Part shown: positions 11,935 to 21,739 of the stretch, in pieces | Layout of the letters: every line of letters begins with the position of its first letter | Numbering within the stretch: position 1 is the first letter of the stretch | Assembly: GCA_001938485.1 (NCBI GenBank) | Contig: MQRK01249566.1 | Location: 12,943-76,942 of the forward strand | Source of the DNA: Girardia tigrina | Lineage: Eukaryota > Platyhelminthes > Tricladida > Dugesiidae | Length of the DNA stretch: 64,000 nucleotides | Direction: 5' to 3' | Translations under genes and position numbers: made by a program | Notes under the pieces: generated by a model | Databases searched by the model: none | What the model was told of the DNA's origin: nothing | Seen by the model: the letters and a program-made list of their open reading frames with translations, nothing else

Positions 11935-12312
11935 GACAACCTCCAAGCACAAATTGAAGAGATAGCTTCCTATGCCATAGGGCAGGAAGAGTTAAGTAAC
12001 GATGGATTCGCCCATATCGAGTTGTTTTTAACAACTCGATATAACACGACGCAATCTAATATCATGAAAAAGTTTAAAGTGTCATGGGCAAGACCCATAC
12101 CAATAGACGAAATTCAACGTTACATAGATTATGTAAGAAAGGAAGACACGAGAGTGTCTAACGGTATTAAAATCAAATATGGATCTCGCCCAAAGCATAG
12201 AGAAACAGAAGCGTTTTGGGTGAAATTCTTAAACTGCTCTACAATAGAAGAAGACATGGCGAGGCTAGAGCAAGAGCGTCCCATAGACTTTATAAGGTTT
12301 TTATCAAAATAA
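11935..12312 (+). mobile_element. CRESS-DNA virus Rep-like fossil: HUH endonuclease part
   Basis: The open stretch shows the order of motifs of the rolling-circle replication initiator (Rep) of circular single-stranded DNA viruses. The motif II region reads GFAHIELFL. About 35-40 residues later comes the motif III block YVRKEDTRVSNG, with the tyrosine and lysine spaced as in the Rep catalytic motif (YxxKEDTR is typical). Then follows a stretch ending in RPIDFIRFL. In living relatives this domain nicks and joins the viral origin. The locus is a broken endogenous copy whose parts lie in a few separated pieces. Because the motifs are well kept, it is either fairly recent or was retained for a time. 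Confidence 0.6.
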
Positions 12313-12584
12313 TATTATTTTTATATAATTTTAACAGATATAGATCAAAATGCGAAGCAAAACTAATACAGAAATTTGGTAGAATTACCAAACCCGACTA
12401 CAACTATGGCTGAAAGACAGACTTCAAGCCATTTTTCTACGAAAATATTAATGGCATCAAAGAGATGCGATCACTATTATTCGAGGAAAAAGAAGAATTC
12501 GAAAAACCAATTTCGCCCTTTCCCACTTTGAAAACACCCAGCATGTCACAGGGATACACAAACAGGGAATCAGAAATTCCCTTA

Positions 12585-12903
12585 TGATGGGGTCATCATT
12601 GACGACCTCCTGCTATGTGGGTGGAAAGTATCTGAAGTAAAATTATTTATTTAAAAACAAATTTATGATTCATTACAGGTACAAAACCTGCTTGACTGCA
12701 ACACCGAAGGCGAGGTGGTCGTCAAGTACGGTGCTGCTCTGATCGCCAAGAAAACACCACGAATCATATGCACAAATGCTCTCGAGTTTGTGATCAATCC
12801 CAATTGGCCCAAGATCAAAATAGATTCTTATCAAAGAAGAATAGCAGTGTACAACTTCGATAATTCGTTGTACGAAAATAAAGATAAGAAAAAAGACACT
12901 TAA
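12585..12903 (+). mobile_element. CRESS-DNA virus Rep-like fossil: superfamily 3 helicase part
   Basis: Downstream of the endonuclease part, the sequence encodes a Walker-B-like VIIDDLLLCGW. It then has a helicase block with VVVKYGAALIAKKTPRIICTN (motif C ends in TN) and RRIAVYNFDNSLY. This order (DD, then the TN motif, then an arginine-rich QRRI) is that of Rep helicases, which unwind viral DNA. No clear Walker A was found in the decayed stretch before it. The stretch ends with a lysine-rich tail and a stop. Treated as a fossil, broken in a few places together with the upstream part. Confidence 0.55.
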
Positions 12904-13102
12904 AAAATACTCGTTAGACATAAAACTTTAAAAATTATTCAAGTTGACTTTATTTAAACGTTTAACTTTAATAAACTTTACTTCATTAAAGTCTTCATTC
13001 ATTATTTTCATTATTTTATTTAATTATATTGGGTGTACAACTAATTAATTTCGTATTTTTTTGGTAAAAAAACCATTTATTTAAGTATAAAAGTGAAAAA
13101 AT

Positions 13103-13840
13103 ATTTTATTCAAAATATTGTCCATTAGAAGCGACAACTTAATGCCATCTGTCAGGCAATTTATGGATTCCATCCCGAAAAAACTTCTCATCTTTTGCAC
13201 CGAGAAAGTCATCAAGCCATTTTTTAATACCTTCAACATTGGTGAACCGTATTCCAGAAAGGTGATTCTGCATCGACCGAAACAAGTGGTAATCAGAAGG
13301 AGCTATGTCTGGGCTATAAGGCGGGTGAGGTAGAATTTCCCATCCGGCATTTTCCAAATAATTTTTGACCGGTACTGCAACATGTGGTCGACCATTGTCA
13401 TGATGGAAAATCAATTTCTCGTGTCTGGTCGCCCATTCTGGCCGTTTTACGGCTATTGCTTGCTTCAAACGTATCAATTGTTGCCTGTATAGCTCTCCTG
13501 TGATCGTCTGGCCAGATTTTAATAGCTCATAGTACAGCACACCCTTCTGATCCCACCAAATACAGAGCATTACCTTCAAACCATGAATATTCGGCTTTGG
13601 TGACGATTTGGCTGGTTGGCCTGGCTTTCACATATGATCTTTTACGCTTTGGGTTGTCGTAATGAAACCACTTTTCATCGCCGGTGACAATACGATGTAA
13701 AAACGGTTTCTTTTTGTGGCAATTAAGCAGCATTTCAGACATGCAAAATCGTCTCTCAACGTCTCTCGGCTTCAATTCGTGTGGCACCCAATTTCCTTGT
13801 TCCTGAATGTATCCGGCTGCTTTTAAACGTTTAGAAATGG
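13103..13840 (-). pseudogene. mariner transposase (DD34D), C-terminal two thirds
   Basis: The minus strand reads SKRLKAAGYIQEQGNWVPHE, then VTGDEKWFHYDNPKRK (first aspartate block), WWDQKGVLYYELL, FHHDNGRPHVAVPV (second aspartate) and HPPYSPDIAPSDYHLFRSM (third aspartate). The last has the DD34D spacing of mariner. The tail ends VVASNGQYFE. Two lesions are visible. A frameshift lies near 13610, since the reading moves from SYVKARP to the frame with PNIHGLKVMLCIWW. A TAA replaces a lysine codon at about 13139, just before the final VVASNGQYFE block. The catalytic triad itself is intact. The amino-terminal DNA-binding domain lies in or beyond the sequence gap. Confidence 0.88.
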
Positions 13841-14212
13841 NNNNNNNNNNNNNNNNNNNNNNNNNNNNNNNNNNNNNNNNNNNNNNNNNNNNNNNNNNNN
13901 NNNNNNNNNNNNNNNNNNNNNNNNNNNNNNNNNNNNNNNNNNNNNNNNNNNNNNNNNNNNNNNNNNNNNNNNNNNNNNNNNNNNNNNNNNNNNNNNNNNN
14001 NNNNNNNNNNNNNNNNNNNNNNNNNNNNNNNNNNNNNNNNNNNNNNNNNNNNNNNNNNNNNNNNNNNNNNNNNNNNNNNNNNNNNNNNNNNNNNNNNNNN
14101 NNNNNNNNNNNNNNNNNNNNNNNNNNNNNNNNNNNNNNNNNNNNNNNNNNNNNNNNNNNNNNNNNNNNNNNNNNNNNNNNNNNNNNNNNNNNNNNNNNNN
14201 NNNNNNNNNNNN
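13841..14212. other. Assembly gap (372 N)
   Basis: A run of N inside the mariner element. Repeat-induced misassembly is likely because mariner copies are usually multi-copy. Confidence 0.99.
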
Positions 14213-14235
14213 TGACTACATAAATAGATATGAGG

Positions 14236-14312
14236 TTAGTAACAAATTCGAAATGAGGTAACAAATATGAAATGAGGTAACAAATATGAAATGAGGTAAC
14301 AAATACGAATAT
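14236..14312. repeat. 19-bp subterminal tandem repeats inside mariner
   Basis: The word AACAAATATGAAATGAGGT is repeated about four times head to tail, with small changes, between the transposase and the right terminal repeat. It lies in the 5' untranslated part of the mariner gene. Confidence 0.8.
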
Positions 14313-14359
14313 AAGGTTATTTCGTAACAAACACGAAATTAATTAGTTGTACACCTAAT

Positions 14360-14867
14360 ATGTAAAAATAATTATAGAAATTTGAACATAATTTAATGTT
14401 TTTAAATGTTAAAATGAAAAATATATTATATACTACAACTCTATTGATTAATAAATCAATAGAGTTGTAGTATAAAGATGTATTTTAAAAAAATATAAAC
14501 ATATAATTTAGTTACATATATGAAACCCATGTGTTATATGTATGTTATTTACCATCAAACAATACCTCATGAATCATATAATGTATCTCATCAACAATCA
14601 CAAGTACCTTGGTTACCATAACCATGGTACATAACCTCTTAATATTATATATAAAAAACAATGTATATATATATATAAAACCTTGTATTAATATATATTA
14701 TATCATTATAGTATATAACTATCTTATCAAATATTCAAAACGAGACCGTAACCATGTTACTATCGTCATGCATTTGTTATGCATCCATAATGTCAACGTA
14801 TTGCTCAGTTAAAATTGTATAGTATATATATTATTATTATATATTGTAGTGATCCTACATTTTCATT

Positions 14868-14914
<47 letters not shown>

Positions 14915-15685
14915 TAGTATATTAATATGTACATATGTATTAGTATATTAATATGTATATATATATACATTAAATTATGGATTGAAAAATTATAAAAATC
15001 AATGGAATTAAATTAAAATCCAAGTTGTCAATGACTATCGCCAGAGATCATTTCCAATCACATTTTTAATGGGTAAAATAAGTTGTTTCCATTGCACGAG
15101 GAAATGTAAAGGCAAGATGCTGAAAACGACGTGTTGTTTATCCGAAATACGACTTTGGAGACCCTCAGATTCGGATCGCATTAGTGCCGAATAGGATAAA
15201 TTTGGTTCGCTTAACGGGAAACAATCCGCCAGAATTCTTCAAATTCAAAGAGAGAATTCCATGTCAGATCATGTGATAACATGCAGTTGTGACATGACCA
15301 ACAATGAATCGTTTGACTACCTCACAAATATCATAAGCCACGGTTTATTATGACTATTTTTAACTGTCATACCGATAATTCGAATTTTTATGTGTAACTT
15401 TTATCTAGAATTTGATTTAATTAATCAGTCTTTCATTTCCTGTAACAAGTGAATGTGTTTTGTTTAAAGCACGTCAATGTTATTTTTATGTATGTCGTTA
15501 CATGTACCACCACGCAAACACATAATATGTTAACCATAGGTCGAAATAATAGATTTCTACCGTCCCAATCGAGTATGTAAGTATCCTGTACCAGCCAATG
15601 TCAGCGGATTTTTGTCGCATTGAGAAAATCACCAAATTGATTTCCATAATATTAGCCTCGACGCATCCAACGGGAGCACTAATAA
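14360..15685. other. AT-rich spacer with (TA)n microsatellite
   Basis: Contains a near-perfect small inverted repeat at 14432-14478 (ACTACAACTCTATTGATT and its complement), the (TA)n tract at 14871-14911, and a duplicated GTATTAGTATATTAATATGT word at 14911-14960. The 15050-15540 part is less AT-rich but shows no recognisable frame or RNA. Confidence 0.5.
14871..14911. repeat. (TA)n microsatellite
   Basis: About 20 uninterrupted TA units. Confidence 0.95.
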
Positions 15686-15890
15686 TTTATCGGATTTTCT
15701 GGTTTAGTCGGTACTGGAAATCCATCCCACATGGCACTCTCGCCGACGAATTTCCATCAAACTACCGATAACTAAACCACTCGCATAGTGAGTTTTCACC
15801 CGATGAATGTTTAGTAGCAGTCTAAACATGGAATTAACATTTGTTCAGCAAATCTCATGTTGATGATTTCAGTTGACACATTTTTACTGG
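15686..15890 (-). repeat. Structured palindromic repeat, copy 1 (inverted relative to 28200-28420)
   Basis: The complement of this stretch matches 28200-28420 over about 200 bp at roughly three quarters identity by eye. The core folds as a long hairpin: arms GGTTTAGT and ACTAAACC (outer), CGGTA and TACCG (middle), GGAAAT and ATTTCC (inner). The top is the strongly conserved ACATGGCACTCTCG. A small second stem (CACTC with GTGAG) follows. No coding frame is present. The class is unknown; it could be a hairpin MITE or a structured RNA-derived repeat. Confidence 0.65.
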
Positions 15891-16204
15891 TACGGAAATA
15901 TACTTATTGCTGATATAGAACTCCGGAAAACAATCTATTTATTTCATACCATTAATACCAACAATCCTGAAACAACCTTATGTTAATCATACTAAATAAT
16001 AAATTTTCCAGATTATTTTTGTGTTTATTAATTTATTTAGTTAATGGAAGATAGAGATCCACTCACTCTCATTTTTCATTACATATATAATAAAAGTTGT
16101 TGTTTACAAGGTTTTGAATGAATACATGTATAACATGACTATTTTCAACAAACATTTATTTAAACAACAGAGACAAATATAACAAATATATACAATTGGA
16201 TCAT

Positions 16205-17310
16205 TCACAAGAATGTAACGTTATTGAAATATGCATTGTGCTCCTCCAATTTGATTGCTGCTTGAGCACCATAGAAATGTGTAAAGAACTTTTTACAAAT
16301 CTCCATCCTTCTGTGATGTTTTGATATTTTGGATTTTAATAGACACTTAAAGTTCTTGATACAGATGAAGTGCCTCTTTTCTCCATCATCTAGCAGGAGC
16401 AAATCCCTATCATCTTCTAATTCTTCCTTACACACAAGTAAGAGATAAAAGTTTGTACTCTCCAATCCAAAGATGTTTATTGAGACATTGTTGATGCTTT
16501 CAAATTTAGTGACTTCATCCAGATTCGGTGGGGATGATATACAGTTGAAGTCATATCTGTGTGGCAGCTTGTTATATTTCGATACTCGTGATGTATTATG
16601 TTGATCCTCAACGAATTTGGATAGCATAGCATACTTGAAGCACATGTTGTCATTATTTTGGACATTGATGCATGCCTTTTTATTAGCTATCCATTCAGGA
16701 AGGGGTATGTAGGAGCTACCTCTCATTGGGGAGTATTTATGAACATGGATAATCAATTAGTTAACTGAGGCAAGAGTCCATCCACTCTTCTTCCCCCCTT
16801 CTTTCATCGGCTTCCTTTATTATTTTGGCATGTTCTTCATTGAGCCACTCCAAAATATCATCGGATTTTAACATTGGCCAATTTTTTCTCTTGAAGTCTC
16901 TACGTGATAATTCATCATCAAAATTGATAAATGTTGCCTCTAATTTAAGGTTTACTTTAATTGCCTTTAGTTCATCCATGTTGTCTTGTAGAATCTCCAT
17001 GGTTTCAGTCTTGGAATATTTCAGAAACTCATTAAGACATGTAACCTGGCTGCCTAGGCTGCCTAGACTAGCCTGATGAGCTTTGATAACATATTGACGT
17101 ATCTTCTTATTCAATGAAGCTGCATGAATTGGTCTCTGTCTTGAAATTTTCGATAAAACATTTATGATATTTGAATCATTTACACGTTTTGATGGAACAT
17201 TTGCAGCCTTGGCAGCATTTGAAACATGTATCTCCATAGGAACATTTGAAACATTCTTCTCATTTGAAACATTTGGTGCTGCGAGAACTGGGTTACATAC
17301 CGTTTTGGTA
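16205..17310 (-). mobile_element. Polinton/Maverick-type protein-primed DNA polymerase fossil, N-terminal region
   Basis: Minus-strand sequence carries the typical start of the B-family polymerase of Polinton-like elements. This is a YSPMRGSSYIPLPEWI motif followed by NKKACINVQNNDNMCFKYA, then ISINIFGLE-like and DLLLLDDGEKRHFICIKNF blocks leading to a SKHHRR/CKKFFTHF region. Upstream on the same strand (17237-16761) is the characteristic acidic-helical leader. Only this amino-terminal end of the polymerase is present. No capsid, integrase or terminal repeats are seen in the window, so it is a truncated and broken fossil. Confidence 0.75.
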
Positions 17311-17322
17311 CCGCTGTTTTTA

Positions 17323-18115
17323 TGTAAGAAATAAAATAAATTTTACGGTAGGTTTATTAAAAGATTTATGTAAAGATTTATTATAGAGTAAAAAAGTTAA
17401 TTTCAAATTTGATGAAAACATGTAATTGAAACAAAATCAAAAGTAATATAAGTTTAATATTTTATTTGCGAAATGAAAGTAAACTAAACTATTTTTTGTA
17501 ACTTTTAAATCGAAGTACATTAAAAATGTAATTGTATTTTTATTGGAAAATGTAATTGGAATCAAAATATAATTGTAAAACAATTAAATCGATTTAAATG
17601 AAAATGCGGTTTTTATTTTATTTTGGAAAACGTAATTATTAATGGAAATATAATTTTATTTTTTTTATGTAAAAAGGGGGTAACTTACAAGTTGTTAAAC
17701 TAAACGAAATTGCGATTTTAAATTCTATTTTCAAAATATTATTAAATCCAAAGTAATTTTGAAAACTATTATGAAAACGAAATGAAAAATGCTATTGTAT
17801 AGAATTGGGAAATTTAATTGAGAAACAGGTAAATTTAAAGGTACAATAAAATTGAAATTTAATAAAAGATGCCACAAAATATTTGACAAAATTTTAATAA
17901 ATTCACTTTATATTTTTTTATTAAAAAAAGTATAGAATTTTATTTCGTAAAAAATACAATAACCATATTTATATTTGTATCAATTCTTATTTATAATGGT
18001 CTGTCTAAAAAAGAAAGTGCAAAAGTTCCTCGGAATTATTTGTTTAAAAAATCTTTATTGTGATAGAAATAAAATTTTGTGTTGATTACAACGTCTTTTG
18101 ATCAAGAACCCAATA
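17323..18115 (+). repeat. Interspersed repeat family A, copy 2
   Basis: It matches 1435-2085 in the same orientation, including AAATTTTACGGTAGG and the AAAAGTTCCTC / ATAGAAATAAA tail. It abuts the Polinton fossil, so one may have inserted beside or into the other. Confidence 0.65.
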
Positions 18116-18690
18116 ACTGTTATACCGTCGGAATTAATTGTCCTGAAAAATAATTTTTTTACATATGTCTTGTTTTGCTTTATAAAAATAATTTACCATT
18201 ATTTTTTAATTATCTGAAACAAATGAGTTTTTTTTAATTATTTTTTTCATAAAACAATATATATTAAATTCAATAATTACAAAACAGATAAAAATAAAAT
18301 AAGTTCAACACCACAATATAAATAACAGTAAACCATAGTAAGAATAAATTAAGATAATTTATTTGTCTTTTGATAAAATGACTCATTAAATGACTCCCCA
18401 GTAAACGATTTGACTCTTCAGCTCATGACCGGATATAGAAATTTCAGCTGTTATTTCTTGAAAAATAATTTAAATTCAAAATATCATTTACATCAATGAC
18501 TGAACTTCATTTTGTTCCAATAAAATTAAATTAAAAATCAGATAAAATAACTGTTTAAAAGGAGGCGAAAATACTTCTAGAAAAGGAAACAAATTCAACA
18601 GTCAAAACTGATTGGCTGTTTTTGTGGTATAATGAAATGATCATTTGTTTCAACTGTTGGGGAATTTTTATTGACAACTTTACTGTGGGA
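18115..18690. other. AT-rich region upstream of a first coding exon
   Basis: No repeat ends or frames recognised. Because it lies directly upstream of the exon at 18695 it is the natural place for its promoter and 5' untranslated region, but no TATA box or initiator could be singled out. Confidence 0.3.
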
Positions 18691-18694
18691 AAAT

Positions 18695-18921
18695 ATGTCC
18701 ATTTTTAATGAAAAAGTCGATTTTACTAATCAAGATTCCCAGAAAAAAGAGGTGTTCGAAACTGAAACAACAGAACTACCGGCGGAAGTCGAAGTAATAA
18801 CCCGAACTAAAGTTATACCGACTGAGACAGGCGAAATTCACGTTACAACGAAAACAACAAGACGAAAAAAAGTGAGGGTAACCAAAAACATAACTCGACG
18901 AGTTTTTGAAGTACCAGTAGA
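18695..18921 (+). CDS. First coding exon of an unidentified gene (possibly a distal PDE4 first exon)
   Basis: An ATG at 18695 opens a frame of 75 codons beginning MSIFNEKVDF. There is an in-frame stop upstream (18638) and no AG acceptor between, so this is a start exon. The protein is hydrophilic, with an acidic first half (ETETTELPAEVEV) and a threonine/arginine-rich second half (TTKTTRRKKVRVTKNITRR). It ends at a strong donor GTAAGA (18922), leaving two bases of a codon (phase 2). Composition is clearly coding-like, with non-AT third positions. The family is not recognised. The phase equals that needed by the PDE4 exon at 61970 on the same strand, so a distal alternative amino terminus is possible, but it could equally start another gene. 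Confidence 0.55.
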
Positions 18922-19795
18922 GTAAGAATGTTATTTATTCGATGTTTGGGTTAACTATGATAGTATTCCTAGTAAATAGTGAAACGAGGATTTAATGTAA
19001 AACATAATATTTTAATCTGATATAAGTAAAATAATTTATTCTAATTGTGACTGGCGTATGACCTGTTCATTAATTTATTAAAAATAGCTATTCCTATAAA
19101 AATGTGCAGTATTTGTCGTCTTCCATCAACATGGTCTCGATTTATCCTGCCAGGAATCTTCATCCATCTGTCTGTACCCCTACCCGATAATTATGAATGA
19201 TTTATTCTAAACAAGACATAATGATGTATCTTGCTTTTCCATCATAATATATTCATTCCATATAGTTAAGAATGTCTGTAAAAGTCATAACCTCGCAAAC
19301 AACAAACAAGGGCGCGGGTTTTTCGCTTCTGTCAAATCATTAAAGCATTATTTTAGTGCTCTTTTGCGCTCTGATCTGTGAAATAATTTTTTTTAATATT
19401 CATATTTTTAACCGGATGATTTGATAAAATCACCACAATGTAAAATTTAAAATAATACATTTCACTAAATTTTATTAAAATAATCGAAAAAAATATAAAC
19501 TTTAACATTAAAAATAATTCGTTCAAACAAACAAATTTATATATTAATATCAATATTAATTATTAATTAAAAACAATGTAAAAAATACTTTTCAACAGGG
19601 TACAACACAGATTTTTCACAATTATAGCACTTGTAAATGTTTCTTTGGGTAGAAAAATAAGAATCCGTTACTCATAGTCGAAATCATGGGTAACCAAATA
19701 TTCCAATATCGAGTTCTCGTCAAATCAATCGCCACAAGATTTTTTTTCAATTTTAATATTTTATAATTGTAAGTGAAGTTTTTGCCATTTTCGTT
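18922..19795. other. Intron-like spacer after the start exon
   Basis: The stretch 19080-19340 is less AT-rich, has pyrimidine-rich patches and the GC-richer word AAGGGCGCGGG, but no second exon with plausible splice sites was found. It may hold regulatory sequence. Confidence 0.3.
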
Positions 19796-19799
19796 ATCA

Positions 19800-19970
19800 G
19801 AGATTTCAGAAGTCATATTGCAAAACTTTATTAATGACAATAATTCACATAAATAAAAAAAATTCCTGTTAATTCAATTATTTCGCCAAAATCAATCTAT
19901 TAAATTTTTCTTCTAATTTAATTTGTAAAATTTAACTTATAATTATAATATTAATTTTTTAAATTATAAC
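19800..19970 (+). repeat. Interspersed repeat family D, copy 1
   Basis: Matches 59590-59720 over ATTCACATAAATAAA, CTGTTAATTCAATTATTTCGCC and AATCTATTAAATT. It lies just upstream of the DD34E transposon. Confidence 0.5.
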
Positions 19971-20217
19971 AAAAAATATTTATAAAAATTTATCATAAAA
20001 CTATTAAGTTTAAATTTACCATAAGTCTTTTATTTTAAAAAAATTTTTCTTAAAAAATATAATTTTTAATCCGTTTATTATTTATTTTAAAATTCTAATT
20101 TTAAAACTTTTTAAAAAATATATTACAGGGGATTTCAATTCTACTATTTCAATTTACTATTTCTATTACCCAATATTTCAAATCTATATACCCATTCCCT
20201 TAATTTAGATTTTCAAA

Positions 20218-20650
20218 ATGCAAATGACAGAAAGAAAACAAAGAAAGTTTATAACTAAATATATAAATAACTTCGTAATGAGTTTGTTAGGCAATGGCCA
20301 TCAAAGCATAACCAACATTGCTCGTATGACCAATCTGGAGAGGAAAACCGTGTCTAAAATACTTAAAAATCATTCTTTAGGTGTAGAAATCGTATCATCA
20401 AGCACGAAATGTAAAAATACCTGTTAATTACGAAATTCAATATTTTCCAATTGTGAGCAGTTAATTTTCAACACCATTTCTTGTGACAATTCTCTCAACC
20501 AACGTGAGATAAAAGAAGAACTTGTCGAAAAGTTGGATATAAACCTATCTTTACCAACAATTTTCAGAAAAAATAAAAAATTAAGTTTCACTAGAAAAAA
20601 ACTATTGCAAATTCCAGAAGAAACAACTCGTTAGCTGAACAAAACGCATA
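20218..20650 (+). pseudogene. Transposase N-terminal part (helix-turn-helix)
   Basis: MQMTERKQRKFITKYINNF starts the protein. A helix-turn-helix typical of IS630/Tc1-type transposases follows (HQSITNIARMTNLERKTVSKILKNH). A frame change occurs around 20400-20510, after which EIKEELVEKLDINLSLPTIF and RKKLLQIPEE continue the expected domain order. A TAG lies near 20633. The sequence then passes into 18S rDNA at 20661. Confidence 0.7.
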
Positions 20651-20660
20651 TATTCAAGTA

Positions 20661-21094
20661 CCCGGTATAGACACTGTGAGGATTGACAGATTTATAGCTC
20701 TTTCTTGATTCGGTGGGTTGTGGTGCATGGCCATTCTTAGTTGGTGGAGCGATTTGTCTGGTTAATTTCGTTAACGAACGATACTCTCACCTGCTAAATA
20801 GTACATTTGTGTTAAATCGCAAATGCTGATTAGAGGAATAAATAGCGTTTAGCTAAATGAAATGGAGCAATAAGAGGTCTGTGATGTCCGGGGCCGCACG
20901 CACGCTACAATGGCAATACCAGCCAGTTTTATTCCTAGCTAGAAATGGCCGGGTAACCTGCTGAATCACTGTCGTGTCAGGAATAGTGGATTTAAATTAT
21001 CCCACTTGAACGATGAATTCCTAGTAAGTGCAAGTCACTAGCTTGCGCTGATTACGTCCCTGCCCTTTGTAGACACCACCCGTCACTACTACCG
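20661..21094 (+). pseudogene. 18S rRNA gene fragment inside a transposon
   Basis: The stretch matches the 3' part of eukaryotic small-subunit rRNA in sense orientation. Landmarks are AGGATTGACAGATT, TAGCTCTTTCTTGATTCGG, TTAGTTGGTGGAGCGATTTG, GTCCGGGGCCGCACGC, GAATTCCTAGTAAGTGCAAG, and GATTACGTCCCTGCCCTTTG ending CACTACTACCG. It covers roughly the 3' quarter of the molecule but stops before the very 3' end. A block between the two GATG words of the usual GATGCCCTTAGATGTCC is deleted, so it cannot be functional rRNA. Upstream and downstream sequence is transposase. Confidence 0.92.
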
Positions 21095-21484
21095 GTAACG
21101 TACCTGCAAACAGAAATGTCAACAGAAGTCTAATTTGTGCTATTTGCATAAACGGTGTTATTTCATATGAAAAAGAAATTGGAGCGTCCAATTCAGATGC
21201 CTCTGTGGAGTTTTTAATTATGAAAATACTTCCATATTTCAGAAATAATACAACTTCCATTCTAATTATGGACAATGCAAGACTTCAAGAGACAAACGTT
21301 GTTTTGGCCTTTCTAAGAGAAAATAATGTCACATTAAAATTTCTTACATTATATTCTCCGGAATATAATTCCATTGAAGAATTTTTTTCAATGGTAGGGT
21401 CAAGATTTAGTGGTGTGAGAATTGAATTTCCGAATTTGTCGACTATGGAATGTATCGATCGCGTTCTCTCCAAAAACGATTATT
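21095..21484 (+). pseudogene. Transposase C-terminal part (DD34E core)
   Basis: After the rDNA insert the frame reads NVPANRNVNRSLICAICING, then SILIMDNARLQ (second aspartate), and LYSPEYNSIEEFFSMV (glutamate, 34 residues after the aspartate). The usual PPYSP is altered to TLYSP and NPIEE to NSIEE. The frame is open through this part and ends at a TAG near 21484. Confidence 0.75.
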
Positions 21485-21739
21485 AGTCGAGTCAATGTCG
21501 AGGATTCTTCAATCATATTTTGGAATGGTTTAAGAAAGCGCTCAAAAGACAGTCCTTTACTTAATAACTTATGTCTTATGTATTTTTGTGTTTATGTATT
21601 AAAAAATCTAAATTGTATGAAATAGATATATAGAATTGAAATATTGGGTATATAGAAATGAAATACCCTGTAATTGTTAAGAATATAAACATTTTTTTAT
21701 TTTTATAAAAGTATTTATTTTTTGTTAGATTTCCTTTAA

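Larger units (their letters stand above)
13029..14358 (-). mobile_element. mariner transposon with terminal repeats and internal assembly gap
   Basis: The ends are inverted repeats of 25 bp differing at one position: left TTGGGTGTACAACTAATTAA, right complement TTAGGTGTACAACTAATTAA. The repeats extend to TTTCG. A TA dinucleotide flanks each side (13027-13028 and 14359-14360). At about 1.33 kb including the gap, the length is normal for mariner. The gene is on the minus strand. The gap at 13841-14212 hides the N-terminal half, so the true length there is not certain. Confidence 0.9.
20126..21670 (+). mobile_element. DD34E Tc1/mariner-superfamily transposon carrying an 18S rDNA insert
   Basis: The element begins CAGGGGATTTCAATTCTA and ends with the inverted equivalent (complement CAGGGTATTTCATTTCTA). 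TA flanks both sides (20124-20125 and 21671-21672). The subterminal ACCCAATATTTCAA motif is also mirrored in both ends. Transposase pieces on the plus strand are an N-terminal helix-turn-helix at 20218-20650 and the second half of the catalytic core at 21095-21484. Between them the first catalytic block is missing and is replaced by an 18S rRNA gene segment. The element has lost coding capacity. Confidence 0.8.
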
